A stretch of 64,000 bases of DNA, taken from Microbulbifer okhotskensis. Its GTDB lineage: Bacteria > Pseudomonadota > Gammaproteobacteria > Pseudomonadales > Cellvibrionaceae. The notes under the pieces were generated by a model that saw only the letters and a program-made list of their open reading frames with translations, ran no database searches and had not been told where the DNA came from. The translations under genes and the position numbers were made by a program. Location: positions 24,001-88,000 of the forward strand of contig NZ_JALBWM010000007.1 in NCBI RefSeq assembly GCF_023895975.1, written 5' to 3'. Below, piece by piece: positions 12,099-20,900 of this stretch; position 1 is the first letter of the stretch; every line of letters begins with the position of its first letter.

Positions 12099-13976
12099 AT
12101 GCTTCAGTCCATGCGTGACAACCTGAAAGGGACAGCTGCGATCATTGTCGCAGCCTTTTTTGGTTTTATTATGGTCATCGGGGGAGTTGATTTCTTTACC
12201 GGTGCCAGTGGAGGTGCTACCGATGCGGTGGCCGAGGTTAATGGCGAGAAAATAACAAATCTGGATTTGCAGCGCGCAATTCAAAATCGCCGGAATATGA
12301 TCATTAGTCAGTACGGTGAAGATGTCCCGGTTGATTTAATTAGCGACGAGCAATTGCGTGAGCCGGTGCTACGTCAACTTATCTCCAGCTCAGTGATGCG
12401 CCAGGCGGCACAAGAGAGTGGAATGGTGATGAGTTCAGTAGCCGTCGATAAAGCCATTGTGGAAATTCCTGCCTTCCAGGTAAACGGAAGTTTTGATCCG
12501 CAAATGTACCGTGATGCCTTGCGTCGTATGGGTTATAGCGCTACAGGTTTCCGCCAGATTATGGAAAATGATTTGGCCTTGCAGCAATACGCTAATAGTG
12601 TTGTTGAAAGCGCTTTTACAACTCAGGCTGATGCAGAGCAAATCGTTGCAGCCTCTATGGAGGAGCGTGACTTTGATTATGTGGTGATGCCCGTTGAAGG
12701 CATGCTGGCTGAAGTAGAAGTCAGTGATACGGAAGTTGAGCAGTACTACCAAGAAAACCAAGGGCAGTACCAGCGACCGGAGCAGGTAGCTGTTGAGTAT
12801 ATTGAGCTTACACCGCAAGTTTTTGCGAACAACGTTGATATCTCTGAAGGCGACGTGCGTGCTCAATACGCGCAGGAGTTAAAGGGGTTTTCTTCAGAGC
12901 TTCGTCGTCGAGCCGCGCATATCCTGCTTGAGGATGCAGATAAAGTTACTGAAGTTCAAAGTAAAATAGATGCGGGTGAGGATTTTGCTGAGCTGGCCAA
13001 GACTTACTCACAAGATGTCGGCTCCTCGGATGAGGGCGGTGATCTGGGCTATACCGAGGGCGATGTATTCCCTGAAGCCTTTGAGAGGGCTCTGGCATCC
13101 CTTGAGGTAGGGCAAGTGTCTGTGCCTGTTACTACCGACAGTGGTACACATTTTATCAAGTTGCTCGAAGTCGAAGAGAGTAAGGCCCCGAGCTTTGAGG
13201 AGCGACAAGCGGCCATTGAGGATCAATTGCGTGCGGCGGTAGCTGAACGTGAATTTGTGGATGCCCTGACTCGCTTGGCAGACTTGGCCTATAACGCGGA
13301 CAGCCTGGCAGAGCCAGCAGAAGCCTTGGGCGTTCCCCTAAAGGTCGAAGGCCTTTTCTCGCGTCAGAGTGGCTCAGGGGTGTTGTCCAATGGCCAGGTG
13401 GTAGAAGCTGCTTTCTCTGCGGAAGTAAAGGAAGATGGAAATACCTCTGATGTGATCAACCTGAATAATGAGCATTCAGTGGTATTGCGAGTTACTGATT
13501 CCAAGCCGGCAGGTACCTATCCGCTGGAAGAGGTTCGCCAGCAAATCGTAGCGCGACTGAAGCGCGATAAAGCAAGTGAACAGTTGGCCAAGCAAGCGGA
13601 AGCATTTAAAGAGAAGTTTTCTGCTGGTGGTAGCTTTGCAGAACTTGCCGGGCAAGAGGGGCTGACTCTTGAGACCAGCGAGAAGACCCGTCGCGGTGGA
13701 TTCGCACAGCGTGGAGAGATCAACGCAAAGGCGTTTTCACTGCCTGCTCCGGCTACAGGCTCCGAGGAACTGACAACTTTTGCCACGACTAATGGCGACT
13801 TGGTTGTACTCGACTTACGTGGGGTGCGCCCCGGACAGTTGTCCCAGCAGAGCAAAGAGCAGCGCCAGGCGCTGATGCAACAGCTGGCTTCTGTCAATGG
13901 TGGTGCTGAGTTGGCTGCGATTCAGCGCTTCTTGTCTGATCAGGCCAAAGTTGACCTGGAGTCCTCAGCTGAATAA
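12099..13976 (+). CDS. ppiD: peptidyl-prolyl cis-trans isomerase PpiD
   Basis: A 625-residue periplasmic chaperone anchored to the inner membrane near the SecYEG exit. A short cytoplasmic N-terminus (MLQSMRDNLKGT) leads into one membrane segment, IIVAAFFGFIMVIGGVDFF (residues ~14-32). A SurA-like chaperone region follows, and one parvulin domain lies at ~265-355 (RRAAHILLEDADKV, YSQDVGSSDEGGDLGY). Length equals E. coli PpiD (623). It follows hupB as a separate unit and ends at a strong terminator shared with mltD. Confidence 0.95.
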   Translation: MLQSMRDNLKGTAAIIVAAFFGFIMVIGGVDFFTGASGGATDAVAEVNGEKITNLDLQRAIQNRRNMIISQYGEDVPVDLISDEQLREPVLRQLISSSVMRQAAQESGMVMSSVAVDKAIVEIPAFQVNGSFDPQMYRDALRRMGYSATGFRQIMENDLALQQYANSVVESAFTTQADAEQIVAASMEERDFDYVVMPVEGMLAEVEVSDTEVEQYYQENQGQYQRPEQVAVEYIELTPQVFANNVDISEGDVRAQYAQELKGFSSELRRRAAHILLEDADKVTEVQSKIDAGEDFAELAKTYSQDVGSSDEGGDLGYTEGDVFPEAFERALASLEVGQVSVPVTTDSGTHFIKLLEVEESKAPSFEERQAAIEDQLRAAVAEREFVDALTRLADLAYNADSLAEPAEALGVPLKVEGLFSRQSGSGVLSNGQVVEAAFSAEVKEDGNTSDVINLNNEHSVVLRVTDSKPAGTYPLEEVRQQIVARLKRDKASEQLAKQAEAFKEKFSAGGSFAELAGQEGLTLETSEKTRRGGFAQRGEINAKAFSLPAPATGSEELTTFATTNGDLVVLDLRGVRPGQLSQQSKEQRQALMQQLASVNGGAELAAIQRFLSDQAKVDLESSAE

Positions 13977-13999
13977 ATAATTTCCACTCTTTAGGAAAT

Positions 14000-14030
14000 A
14001 AAAAAACCCGGCAGCAGCCGGGTTTTTTTA
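14000..14030. terminator. bidirectional terminator between ppiD and mltD
   Basis: An A-tract, ACCCGGC, loop AGCA, GCCGGGT and a T-tract give a symmetrical hairpin that can stop transcription from both converging genes. Confidence 0.9.
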
Positions 14031-14051
14031 TTGGTGCTGAGAGAAAAGCTG

Positions 14052-15611
14052 CTAGCTCCTATTGGCACTGTCTACAAAAAGCGTGAGATGTTGGCCGGGT
14101 TGCAAGTACTTTGACTTGCTGATTTTGTTCCAGCGCAAAATGTCACTAATTTCGATACTGAATTTATTGGCGATTCGATAAAGTGAATCGCCGCTGCGAA
14201 CCCGGTAAGACACTTTGCGCCTGGTGCGGCTGTTCTCTGTTGCTGGAGAGCCGCTGTAGGCAACGAGGGTTCGCCCAGGACGTAGGGTGTCCGCCGGTGC
14301 CATACTGTTCCAGCTGGCCAATTGCCGCACACTCACATTGAGCTTGCGGGAGATAACCCAAAGGCTGTCTCCAGGGCGAACCGTATAATTGACTTTTTCG
14401 CCGCGCCCAGAGGATTGGCGCTTCTTAACACGTTGGTCGAGAGCGTAGGCATATTGGCCCGCAGGTCCCGATGCGCTGGGGATTAGCAGGGTGCTACCAG
14501 CGCGGATACTATTGTTGCGGAGTTTATTGGTCTCGCGTATCGCATCCACGGTTGTCTGATAGCGGCGCGCAATCGTAGACAGGGTATCTCCCCGTGCGAT
14601 TTTATAGCGCTGCCAGCTAACTCTCTGCTCTTTGGGTAGTTGCTCTAAAGCACTCTCGAATTTTTCCTGGGTCCCCACTGGTATGAGCAGCTTATGGTTG
14701 CCGTTCGGGTCTGTTGCCCAGCGGTTGTAGCCCGGATTGAGCAGGTAAAGCTCTTCGATTTCGATTTCGGCGAGATCTGCTGCTTGAGCCAGGTCTATTT
14801 GGCTACCGACATCAACGCGAGCGTAATAGGGCTCATTGGCGACATCGTGCAGAGGGATCTTGTAGTGGTCGGGACGTGAGACAACTTCAGCCAGAGCCAG
14901 CAATTGGGGAATGTAGCTTTTAGTTTCCCTGGGAAGCTTGAGGTCCCAGTAACTGGTGCCAAGACCTTTGCGACGGTTTCGTTCCACGGCCCTGCGCACT
15001 GTGCCTTCCCCGGCATTATATGCCGCTAGCGCCAGCTCCCAGTCCCCGTCAAAGCGATCGTGGAGATAGTTGAAATATTTCACCGCAGCTTGGGTGGATT
15101 CATGGACATCCCGTCGGCCGTCATACCACCAGTTTTGCTGAAGACCGAATGAGCGGCCAGTGGCGGGTATAAATTGCCACATACCGGATGCACGTGCATG
15201 AGAGTAGGCGAACGGATCGTAGGCACTTTCCACTATCGGCAGTAGGGCCAACTCGAGGGGCAGGTTTGCTTGCTCCAGCTGCTCGGTCACATGAAAAATA
15301 TAGCGGCGTGAGCGCTCAGTTACTCGCGCCATATAGCCTTCATTTCGGGCAAAGTAGGCAATATATTCCTTTACCTTGGGGTCGCTAGTACGGTGGTCAA
15401 GTGCGAATCCTTGGTGCAGGCGACCCCAAATATCAACGGGTGTGGGGGGCGCTTCAGCAGGTTCGTGGCTTTTGGCAGCAGGATCGCTCGCGGGAGAAAT
15501 TTCCTCCGCTTGGATGTTTTCACTTTCCGGCGCTGAACCTTGTTCTGGGAGTTGTGAGCAGGCTCCAACCGTAGCCGCTAACAACGCTACGGCAAAATTC
15601 TTGTGAACCAT
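14052..15611 (-). CDS. mltD: membrane-bound lytic murein transglycosylase D
   Basis: A 519-residue lipoprotein that cleaves peptidoglycan glycan strands to 1,6-anhydromuropeptides. The signal peptide ends in a lipobox VGAC (Cys ~17). The SLT domain has LLPIVESAYDPFAYSH with the catalytic Glu, then SGMWQFIPATG and AYNAGEGTV. Three LysM domains follow (cores GDTLSTIARRY, GDSLWVISRKL, GDSLYRIANKF), which bind peptidoglycan. The frame opens at a TTG (15686), but only the ATG at 15611 gives a proper lipoprotein signal, so I chose it. The gene ends at the terminator shared with ppiD. Confidence 0.95.
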   Translation of the reverse strand: MVHKNFAVALLAATVGACSQLPEQGSAPESENIQAEEISPASDPAAKSHEPAEAPPTPVDIWGRLHQGFALDHRTSDPKVKEYIAYFARNEGYMARVTERSRRYIFHVTEQLEQANLPLELALLPIVESAYDPFAYSHARASGMWQFIPATGRSFGLQQNWWYDGRRDVHESTQAAVKYFNYLHDRFDGDWELALAAYNAGEGTVRRAVERNRRKGLGTSYWDLKLPRETKSYIPQLLALAEVVSRPDHYKIPLHDVANEPYYARVDVGSQIDLAQAADLAEIEIEELYLLNPGYNRWATDPNGNHKLLIPVGTQEKFESALEQLPKEQRVSWQRYKIARGDTLSTIARRYQTTVDAIRETNKLRNNSIRAGSTLLIPSASGPAGQYAYALDQRVKKRQSSGRGEKVNYTVRPGDSLWVISRKLNVSVRQLASWNSMAPADTLRPGRTLVAYSGSPATENSRTRRKVSYRVRSGDSLYRIANKFSIEISDILRWNKISKSKYLQPGQHLTLFVDSANRS

Positions 15612-15803
15612 GTTAGATATCCGCGAGTCTTTTTTGTAATTCCTGTCCCTGGCGCATACCAGAACTATTATTAATGAACGCGCCAAGCATTTGATAGATA
15701 GTCTTTGATTCTAATTAAGCTAATTAGTTTCGGTCAATGTGGCTGGGTGAAAAACAGACAATTTGTCACCTGCTAACTTAACGGCGCTGGTGAAGTTCGT
15801 TGT

Positions 15804-16586
15804 TCAGCACTGATCTTTCCAGCCGCGCAGGCCGGCAAAAACATTCACAGCACTGTCTCTCTGCTGCTTGCTGTGCGCGCCATGGGCAGCAACGCTTTTT
15901 GCGATTTGTGGAAGGTGACAGCGCAAGAAGGGGTTGCTATCGAGCTCCAGTCCAATCGTAGATGGCAGAGTCGCCTTGTTGTCAGCTCTTAATTTTTCAC
16001 AGTGAGCGATTCTTTCAGCAATTATAGGATTTGTTGCTTCCACAGTTTGCGCAAACCTCAGATTGGCAAGGGTATATTCATGGGTGCAGTAAACGTGGGT
16101 TGAAGGTGGCAGTTTACTGAGTTTTAACAGCGAGAGGTACATCTGTTCAGGTGTACCTTCGAATAGTCGCCCACAACCAGCCGCAAAAAGGGTGTCACCA
16201 CAAAATAGGTGTAATTGTTCCTCGGTGCTGGCTGTGGTTTCATTCAAAACAAAAGCTAGGTGGTCTAGAGTGTGGCCTGGAACAGCCTGCACGGTGAGGG
16301 ACATGCCGAGGACTTTCACGGAGTCTCCATCGGCAAGTGGATGTGTGATTCCAGCAATGCCTCGCGGGCCGTAGACCGGGCATTGATATCGCTGATAGAG
16401 GGCATCGATACCGCCGGTATGATCGAGATGGTGATGGGTGATGAGGATGCCCGACAACTTTTTTCCCTTCAGGGCTCGCTCCACGGGAGTGAAATCACCC
16501 GGGTCGACGACCCAATGTTGCCCGCCTTCCTGCAGGTGCCAAATGTAGTTGTCATTGAAGGCTGGTATTGGCGTAATGGAAAGCAT
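15804..16586 (-). CDS. gloB: hydroxyacylglutathione hydrolase (glyoxalase II)
   Basis: A 260-residue metallo-beta-lactamase-fold enzyme that hydrolyses S-lactoylglutathione in methylglyoxal detoxification. The dinuclear metal site is seen in THHHLDHTGG, in the His of VPGHTLDH, in the Asp of LFCGDTLFAAGCGR and in the His of YCTHEYT. The C-terminal glyoxalase II helix domain ends the protein. It is divergent from the methyltransferase, and the order gloB, methyltransferase, rnhA, dnaQ is conserved in gammaproteobacteria. Confidence 0.96.
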   Translation of the reverse strand: MLSITPIPAFNDNYIWHLQEGGQHWVVDPGDFTPVERALKGKKLSGILITHHHLDHTGGIDALYQRYQCPVYGPRGIAGITHPLADGDSVKVLGMSLTVQAVPGHTLDHLAFVLNETTASTEEQLHLFCGDTLFAAGCGRLFEGTPEQMYLSLLKLSKLPPSTHVYCTHEYTLANLRFAQTVEATNPIIAERIAHCEKLRADNKATLPSTIGLELDSNPFLRCHLPQIAKSVAAHGAHSKQQRDSAVNVFAGLRGWKDQC

Positions 16587-16720
16587 AATCGACGTGTCTT
16601 CTTGCTGGTTGGGAGAACAATATCATGTAAGGTATGGCGTGGTATGGGTTGGGGTTAAGAAAGCGCGCTTGCCTGAGTGTAGAATTGGAGCGGCTCAGTC
16701 AAATTGACTTAGGAGATACG

Positions 16721-17509
16721 ATGACCGGTAAGTTCAGGTCCGCGAGTGAAGAAGAGTTATCTCCTCTGGGGAAGGCCTGTCCAGCGCTGTCCCACTGGTT
16801 CTCGAGTGCTTTGGGAGAAGAAATACTCTCTCAGCAATTGGCACTCGCTCAACCAATGATCGAAGGCTTTTTCGGCTATCACCTGCTTCAGGCCAGTGTC
16901 ACCCAAAAAGTGGACTTTGCTGCTTCCAGTAGGATCAATCACCGTTTCCGTCTGGGGGCCAGTCAAGAGCAGGGTGGAGCTGCGATCGTAGAATTCGAAC
17001 AGTTGCCTCTACCATCAGAGTCAATCGATGTGGTGCTGCTACATCATCTCCTGGATTTCGCCAGCCACCCTCATCAGGTGTTGCGAGAAGCGGCAAGGGT
17101 ATTAATACCTGGGGGTCATATGTTGTTGATCGGTTTCAATCCGTTTTCCATGCTCGGTCTGTCCCGGTTTTTATTTTCCAGGGGGGTTTATCAACGTGGT
17201 AATCAGCTGCGCGCAGCGCGTGTCGCTGACTGGATGAATTTGCTCGATTTGCAGGCAGGCAGGGTTGATAGGGGGTTCTTCCGCCTGCCTTTACAGCAGC
17301 AGGACCTTCTCTCCAAGACCGCCTGGATGGAACGTCTGGGCTCCCGCTTGCACTTGCCTTGGGGGGGCTTTTACATCATAGTCGCGCGCAAAGAAGTGGC
17401 GCGTGTTCGCACTATTAAAATTAACTGGCGTACTGAGAGAAAGCCCTCTCTGATCGCCACCCCTTCGAGTCCCCGCGTTGCTGCGCGCGGGAGACATCAA
17501 AAACGCTGA
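16721..17509 (+). CDS. class I SAM-dependent methyltransferase (YafS-like)
   Basis: A 262-residue protein with a reduced methyltransferase fold: an early region ending in LPLPSESIDVVLLHHLLDF and a post-motif block VLIPGGHMLLIGFNPFS. The canonical glycine-rich motif I (GxGxG) is not obvious, and the segment VTQKVDFAASSRINHRF sits where it would be. The substrate is unknown. ATG 16721 has AGGAG at 16711-16715. Its place between gloB and rnhA matches yafS of E. coli. The basic C-terminal tail (KPSLIATPSSPRVAARGRHQKR region) looks disordered. Confidence 0.8.
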   Translation: MTGKFRSASEEELSPLGKACPALSHWFSSALGEEILSQQLALAQPMIEGFFGYHLLQASVTQKVDFAASSRINHRFRLGASQEQGGAAIVEFEQLPLPSESIDVVLLHHLLDFASHPHQVLREAARVLIPGGHMLLIGFNPFSMLGLSRFLFSRGVYQRGNQLRAARVADWMNLLDLQAGRVDRGFFRLPLQQQDLLSKTAWMERLGSRLHLPWGGFYIIVARKEVARVRTIKINWRTERKPSLIATPSSPRVAARGRHQKR

Positions 17510-17548
17510 TTTCACCGGGAGCCCCGGGGGTCGGTCCAATTTCTATTT

Positions 17549-17998
17549 TTGGCGTTAGTTTTGAAACAAATTACTATCTACACAGATGGCGCTTGTCGCG
17601 GAAACCCAGGCCCGGGGGGCTGGGGTGCTCTTTTGGTTTATGGTGATACGGAGAAAGAACTATTTGGTGGAGAGTCTCATACCACCAATAACCGTATGGA
17701 ATTACTCGCTGCGATAAAGGCACTAGAGGCATTGAAGCAGCCCTGTAACATTGACCTCCATACCGACTCACAATACTTGCGGCAGGGTATCACCGGCTGG
17801 ATTAATAATTGGAAGAAGAATGGCTGGAAGACAGCCAGTAAGAAACCCGTCAAGAATGCGGATCTATGGCGGCAGCTGGATGAGAGTATTGGCTCTCATG
17901 AAGTGCAATGGCACTGGGTGAAAGGGCATGCGGGCCACCCGGGCAATGAGAGGGCCGATCAGCTGGCAAACCGCGGTGTTGATGAACTGGAATCCTGA
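17549..17998 (+). CDS. rnhA: ribonuclease HI
   Basis: A 149-residue enzyme that degrades the RNA strand of RNA-DNA hybrids. All four acidic active-site residues are visible: the Asp in [11 protein letters not shown], the Glu in [12 protein letters not shown], the Asp in [10 protein letters not shown] and the Asp in NERADQLA. No ATG or GTG is available at the N-terminus. The gene must use a TTG, either 17549 (MALVLKQ) or 17561 (MKQIT). The upstream GGGGG stretch near 17526 is far from both, so the exact start is open. dnaQ follows after 14 bases. Confidence 0.95.
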   Translation: MALVLKQITIYTDGACRGNPGPGGWGALLVYGDTEKELFGGESHTTNNRMELLAAIKALEALKQPCNIDLHTDSQYLRQGITGWINNWKKNGWKTASKKPVKNADLWRQLDESIGSHEVQWHWVKGHAGHPGNERADQLANRGVDELES

Positions 17999-18012
17999 AG
18001 GGGAAATACATA

Positions 18013-18741
18013 GTGCGACAGGTAGTTCTCGATACTGAGACCACAGGTCTCGACCCGAAAAGCGGCCATAGAATTATTGAAATCGGATGCGTAGAGCTGG
18101 TTAACCGCAAGCTGACCGGAAGACATTACCACCAGTACATCAACCCGCAACGACAGGTTGAAGATGGTGCAATGGAAGTTCATGGGATTACCAATGAATT
18201 TCTCGTTGACAAGCCGGTATTTGCTCAAATCGCCGATGACTTTATGAGCTTTTGTGAAGGGGCTGAGCTTGTTATTCATAATGCGCCTTTTGATGTTGGG
18301 TTTATTAATGCCGAATTAAGGTTATTGGGTAGTCCGCGTTGGCGCAGTGTGAGCGCTCACTGCAGCGTGCTTGATACCCTGGCACTTGCACGGGGGAAGC
18401 ACCCGGGACAGAAGAATAACCTCGATGCGTTGTGTAAGCGTTATTTCGTAGATAACTCACAGCGGGATTTGCACGGGGCCTTGTTGGATGCGGAGATTCT
18501 CTCCGACGTCTACTTGATGATGACCGGTGGTCAGACCGATTTGGTTCTGGCTCAAGGTAGCGACGGGCAGGGCGGTGAAGACGGTGAGAAGGCACAGAGC
18601 GAGGTGGCTACTACGGCTATTCGCCGGTTGGCTGCTAGCAGAAAACCCCTTGTTGTGCCCCGGGCTACTCCACTGGAGAGGGAGGCTCACCAATCTATGC
18701 TGGAACTGCTGGAAAAGTCTGCGGGTAAGCACTTCTGGTAG
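18013..18741 (+). CDS. dnaQ: DNA polymerase III epsilon subunit (proofreading exonuclease)
   Basis: A 242-residue 3'-5' exonuclease that proofreads for the replicative polymerase. Exo I is VVLDTETTGLD, Exo II is HNAPFDVGFINAEL and Exo III is HGALLDAEILSDVY. The C-terminal part, ending in ~45 residues after REAHQ, should bind the alpha subunit. The GTG at 18013 has AAGGGG 12 bases upstream and gives the family start MRQVVLD. It follows rnhA closely, as in Pseudomonas; in E. coli the two genes are divergent. Confidence 0.96.
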   Translation: MRQVVLDTETTGLDPKSGHRIIEIGCVELVNRKLTGRHYHQYINPQRQVEDGAMEVHGITNEFLVDKPVFAQIADDFMSFCEGAELVIHNAPFDVGFINAELRLLGSPRWRSVSAHCSVLDTLALARGKHPGQKNNLDALCKRYFVDNSQRDLHGALLDAEILSDVYLMMTGGQTDLVLAQGSDGQGGEDGEKAQSEVATTAIRRLAASRKPLVVPRATPLEREAHQSMLELLEKSAGKHFW

Positions 18742-18925
18742 TGGCTGCGCTAACAGGTTGCTGGCAATGGCCTTGTCGGGTCTTTATCAGCCTGTTTTAC
18801 TGTCCATGCCCACAAACCCTTCAATACAGATCGAGCGCCCAAAGGCTTGATCTACGGCCTGAATATCTTTGCCTATGTTATCAGGCCCTCGAAAAACATT
18901 GATTCAGCTGCCTGCCAAACCACGC

Positions 18926-18975
18926 CCTGGGTGCGACTGGGGTTGCCTCCCCCCCACCCAGGACTTTCTTTTGCT
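18926..18975 (+). terminator. candidate terminator between dnaQ and nhaB
   Basis: CCTGGGTG (18926-18933) pairs perfectly with CACCCAGG (18955-18962), with an inner GGGG/CCCC pair, followed by ACTTTCTTTTGCTT. The stem is strong and the T-tract imperfect. It lies between two converging genes. Confidence 0.6.
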
Positions 18976-18984
18976 TACCTTTCT

Positions 18985-20523
18985 CTAGATCGCATACACC
19001 ACGCAAATCAGAGCCACAATACTCAGGACTATGGTGTAAGGCAGAGCCATAATAACCATGCGGCCGTAAGACAAGCGTATCAAGGGGGCAAGGGCCGATG
19101 TCAGCAGGAATAGAAACGCAGCCTGGCCATTGGGGGTAGCAACGCTGGGCAGGTTTGTCCCGGTGTTAATGGCGATGGCCAACTTGTCGAAATGCTCTCT
19201 GGTGATGTCACCGGCGGTGAGGGCTGCTTTGATTTCATTGATATAAACAGTCGCCACAAATACGTTATCGCTGATCATCGACAAAATACCGTTAGCCAGG
19301 AAAAGTAATCCGGGTTGCTGCTCTGGTTTTTGTGAGAGTACGAAATTGGTTACTGGCTCAAAAAGATGTTGCTGATGAATAACCGCAACAATCGCGAAGA
19401 AAACCACCAGCAATGCCGTAAAGGGGAGAGCTTCCTCAAATGCGTGGCCGATGCGCGCTTCTTGGACGATGCCGTTAAAAGAAGTCAGCAGTACAATAAT
19501 CATTAGGCCAATAATGCCTACTTCGGCAACGTGAAATGCCAGCGCCAGCACCAGGAGCAAGGCCACGATACCCTGAACCCAAAGTTCGGCAATTTGTGCG
19601 GAAGTGCGCTTTTTTTCTTCTTCCTTTGAGAATTTGACCAGCACTTCGCGAACCGCGACGGGCAATTGAGCACCGTAGCCAAACAGTTTTATTTTTTCCA
19701 GAAGGGCGCAGGTAGCTAGTCCAGCAAAAAGAGTTGGGATAGTGACTGGGGCCATCTGTAGAAAGAATTGGACAAACTCCCATCCAGCCTTCTCTGCAAT
19801 CAGAAGGTTTTGAGGTTCGCCAACCAGGGTACAGACGCCACCGAGAGCGGTGCCAATGGCACCGTGCATTATCAGGCTGCGCAGGTAGGCCCTGAACTGA
19901 TCCAGATCCTCCCGATGATACTCTACAACCTGCTCATCGTTGGAGTGGTCATGGTCGTGGTGATGGTGGGATTGCTGAGAGGCGACCCGATGATAAACAG
20001 AGTAAAATCCAACCGCCACAGCGATAAGTACGGCAGTAACAGTCAAGGCATCCAAAAAGGCGGAGAGAACTGCAGCCACTGCACAAAATAACATTGATAG
20101 CAGTATTTTAGAGTTCACATTGAGCAGAATTTTAGTGAACACAAACAGTAGCAGGCTCTTCATAAAGTAAATGCCTGCCACCATAAACATAAGAAGCAGG
20201 ATAACTTCAATGTTCTCTACGACTTCGTGATACACCGCATCAGTGCTTGTCATTCCCATCAGGACGGCTTCGATTGCGAGCAGTCCGCCAGGTTGCAGTG
20301 GGTAGCACTTAAGAGCCATGGCCAGTGTAAAAATAAACTCCCCAATAAGTACCCAGCCTGTTACGAAAGGTCCACTGACATAGAGTACCAGTGGGTTGAG
20401 GAGTAGAAAGGCGGCAATGGTTAATTTGTACCAATCTGGCGCTTCGCCTAAAAAATTCTCGGCAAAGGCCCGACCAAAGCCATTGCCGGAAGTGGCCATT
20501 GTATTGTTGTAGGTGTTCATCAT
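18985..20523 (-). CDS. nhaB: Na+/H+ antiporter NhaB
   Basis: A 512-residue inner-membrane antiporter that exchanges Na+ for H+, matching E. coli NhaB in length (513). About twelve hydrophobic segments are visible, with family motifs [51 protein letters not shown] and [16 protein letters not shown] histidine-rich loop [10 protein letters not shown] near residue 185 is unusual. The start has AGGGAAG upstream, with two adjacent ATGs. It lies between dnaQ and the scaffold gene, as I recall for Pseudomonas. Confidence 0.94.
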   Translation of the reverse strand: MMNTYNNTMATSGNGFGRAFAENFLGEAPDWYKLTIAAFLLLNPLVLYVSGPFVTGWVLIGEFIFTLAMALKCYPLQPGGLLAIEAVLMGMTSTDAVYHEVVENIEVILLLMFMVAGIYFMKSLLLFVFTKILLNVNSKILLSMLFCAVAAVLSAFLDALTVTAVLIAVAVGFYSVYHRVASQQSHHHHDHDHSNDEQVVEYHREDLDQFRAYLRSLIMHGAIGTALGGVCTLVGEPQNLLIAEKAGWEFVQFFLQMAPVTIPTLFAGLATCALLEKIKLFGYGAQLPVAVREVLVKFSKEEEKKRTSAQIAELWVQGIVALLLVLALAFHVAEVGIIGLMIIVLLTSFNGIVQEARIGHAFEEALPFTALLVVFFAIVAVIHQQHLFEPVTNFVLSQKPEQQPGLLFLANGILSMISDNVFVATVYINEIKAALTAGDITREHFDKLAIAINTGTNLPSVATPNGQAAFLFLLTSALAPLIRLSYGRMVIMALPYTIVLSIVALICVVYAI

Positions 20524-20900
20524 TTACTTCCCTGGTTAACCCATCAAGGTGGGTCAAAATGGAATCTTGGGAATCAAGCGGTATGTGCGAAATGGCTACT
20601 TGAATGCAATATCGCAGCGGTGCTTCCCCGGGTTTATTGTGTACTGATCGATTGGTTTTTGTTCGATAACACAAAAAAAGTACAGCTTTAAACTTGAAAG
20701 TAGCAAACGCTACTGGGTTTTCCGGAAAATTCAAGTAATTTAGGGGGTTCCGGGTTGTGGGCAGTTGATTTGTCGATTATTCGGTGGAAATTGTTTGCCG
20801 AAAGGTGGACTCTTTTAGATATTGGGGTAAATTGCCCTTTATAAGGCCAGTATCATCCCGATCTGGTTGTTTTTTGTTCGAATATAGGAAGAGTGCAGCG
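20524..20900. other. divergent intergenic region, nhaB and scaffold gene
   Basis: About 375 bases carry the 5' regions of two divergent genes. An open frame extends upstream of the chosen start at 20901 to 20784, but its residues look non-coding. No convincing operator or promoter pair was seen. The stretch is AT-rich (runs such as ACAAAAAAAGTACAG). Confidence 0.5.
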
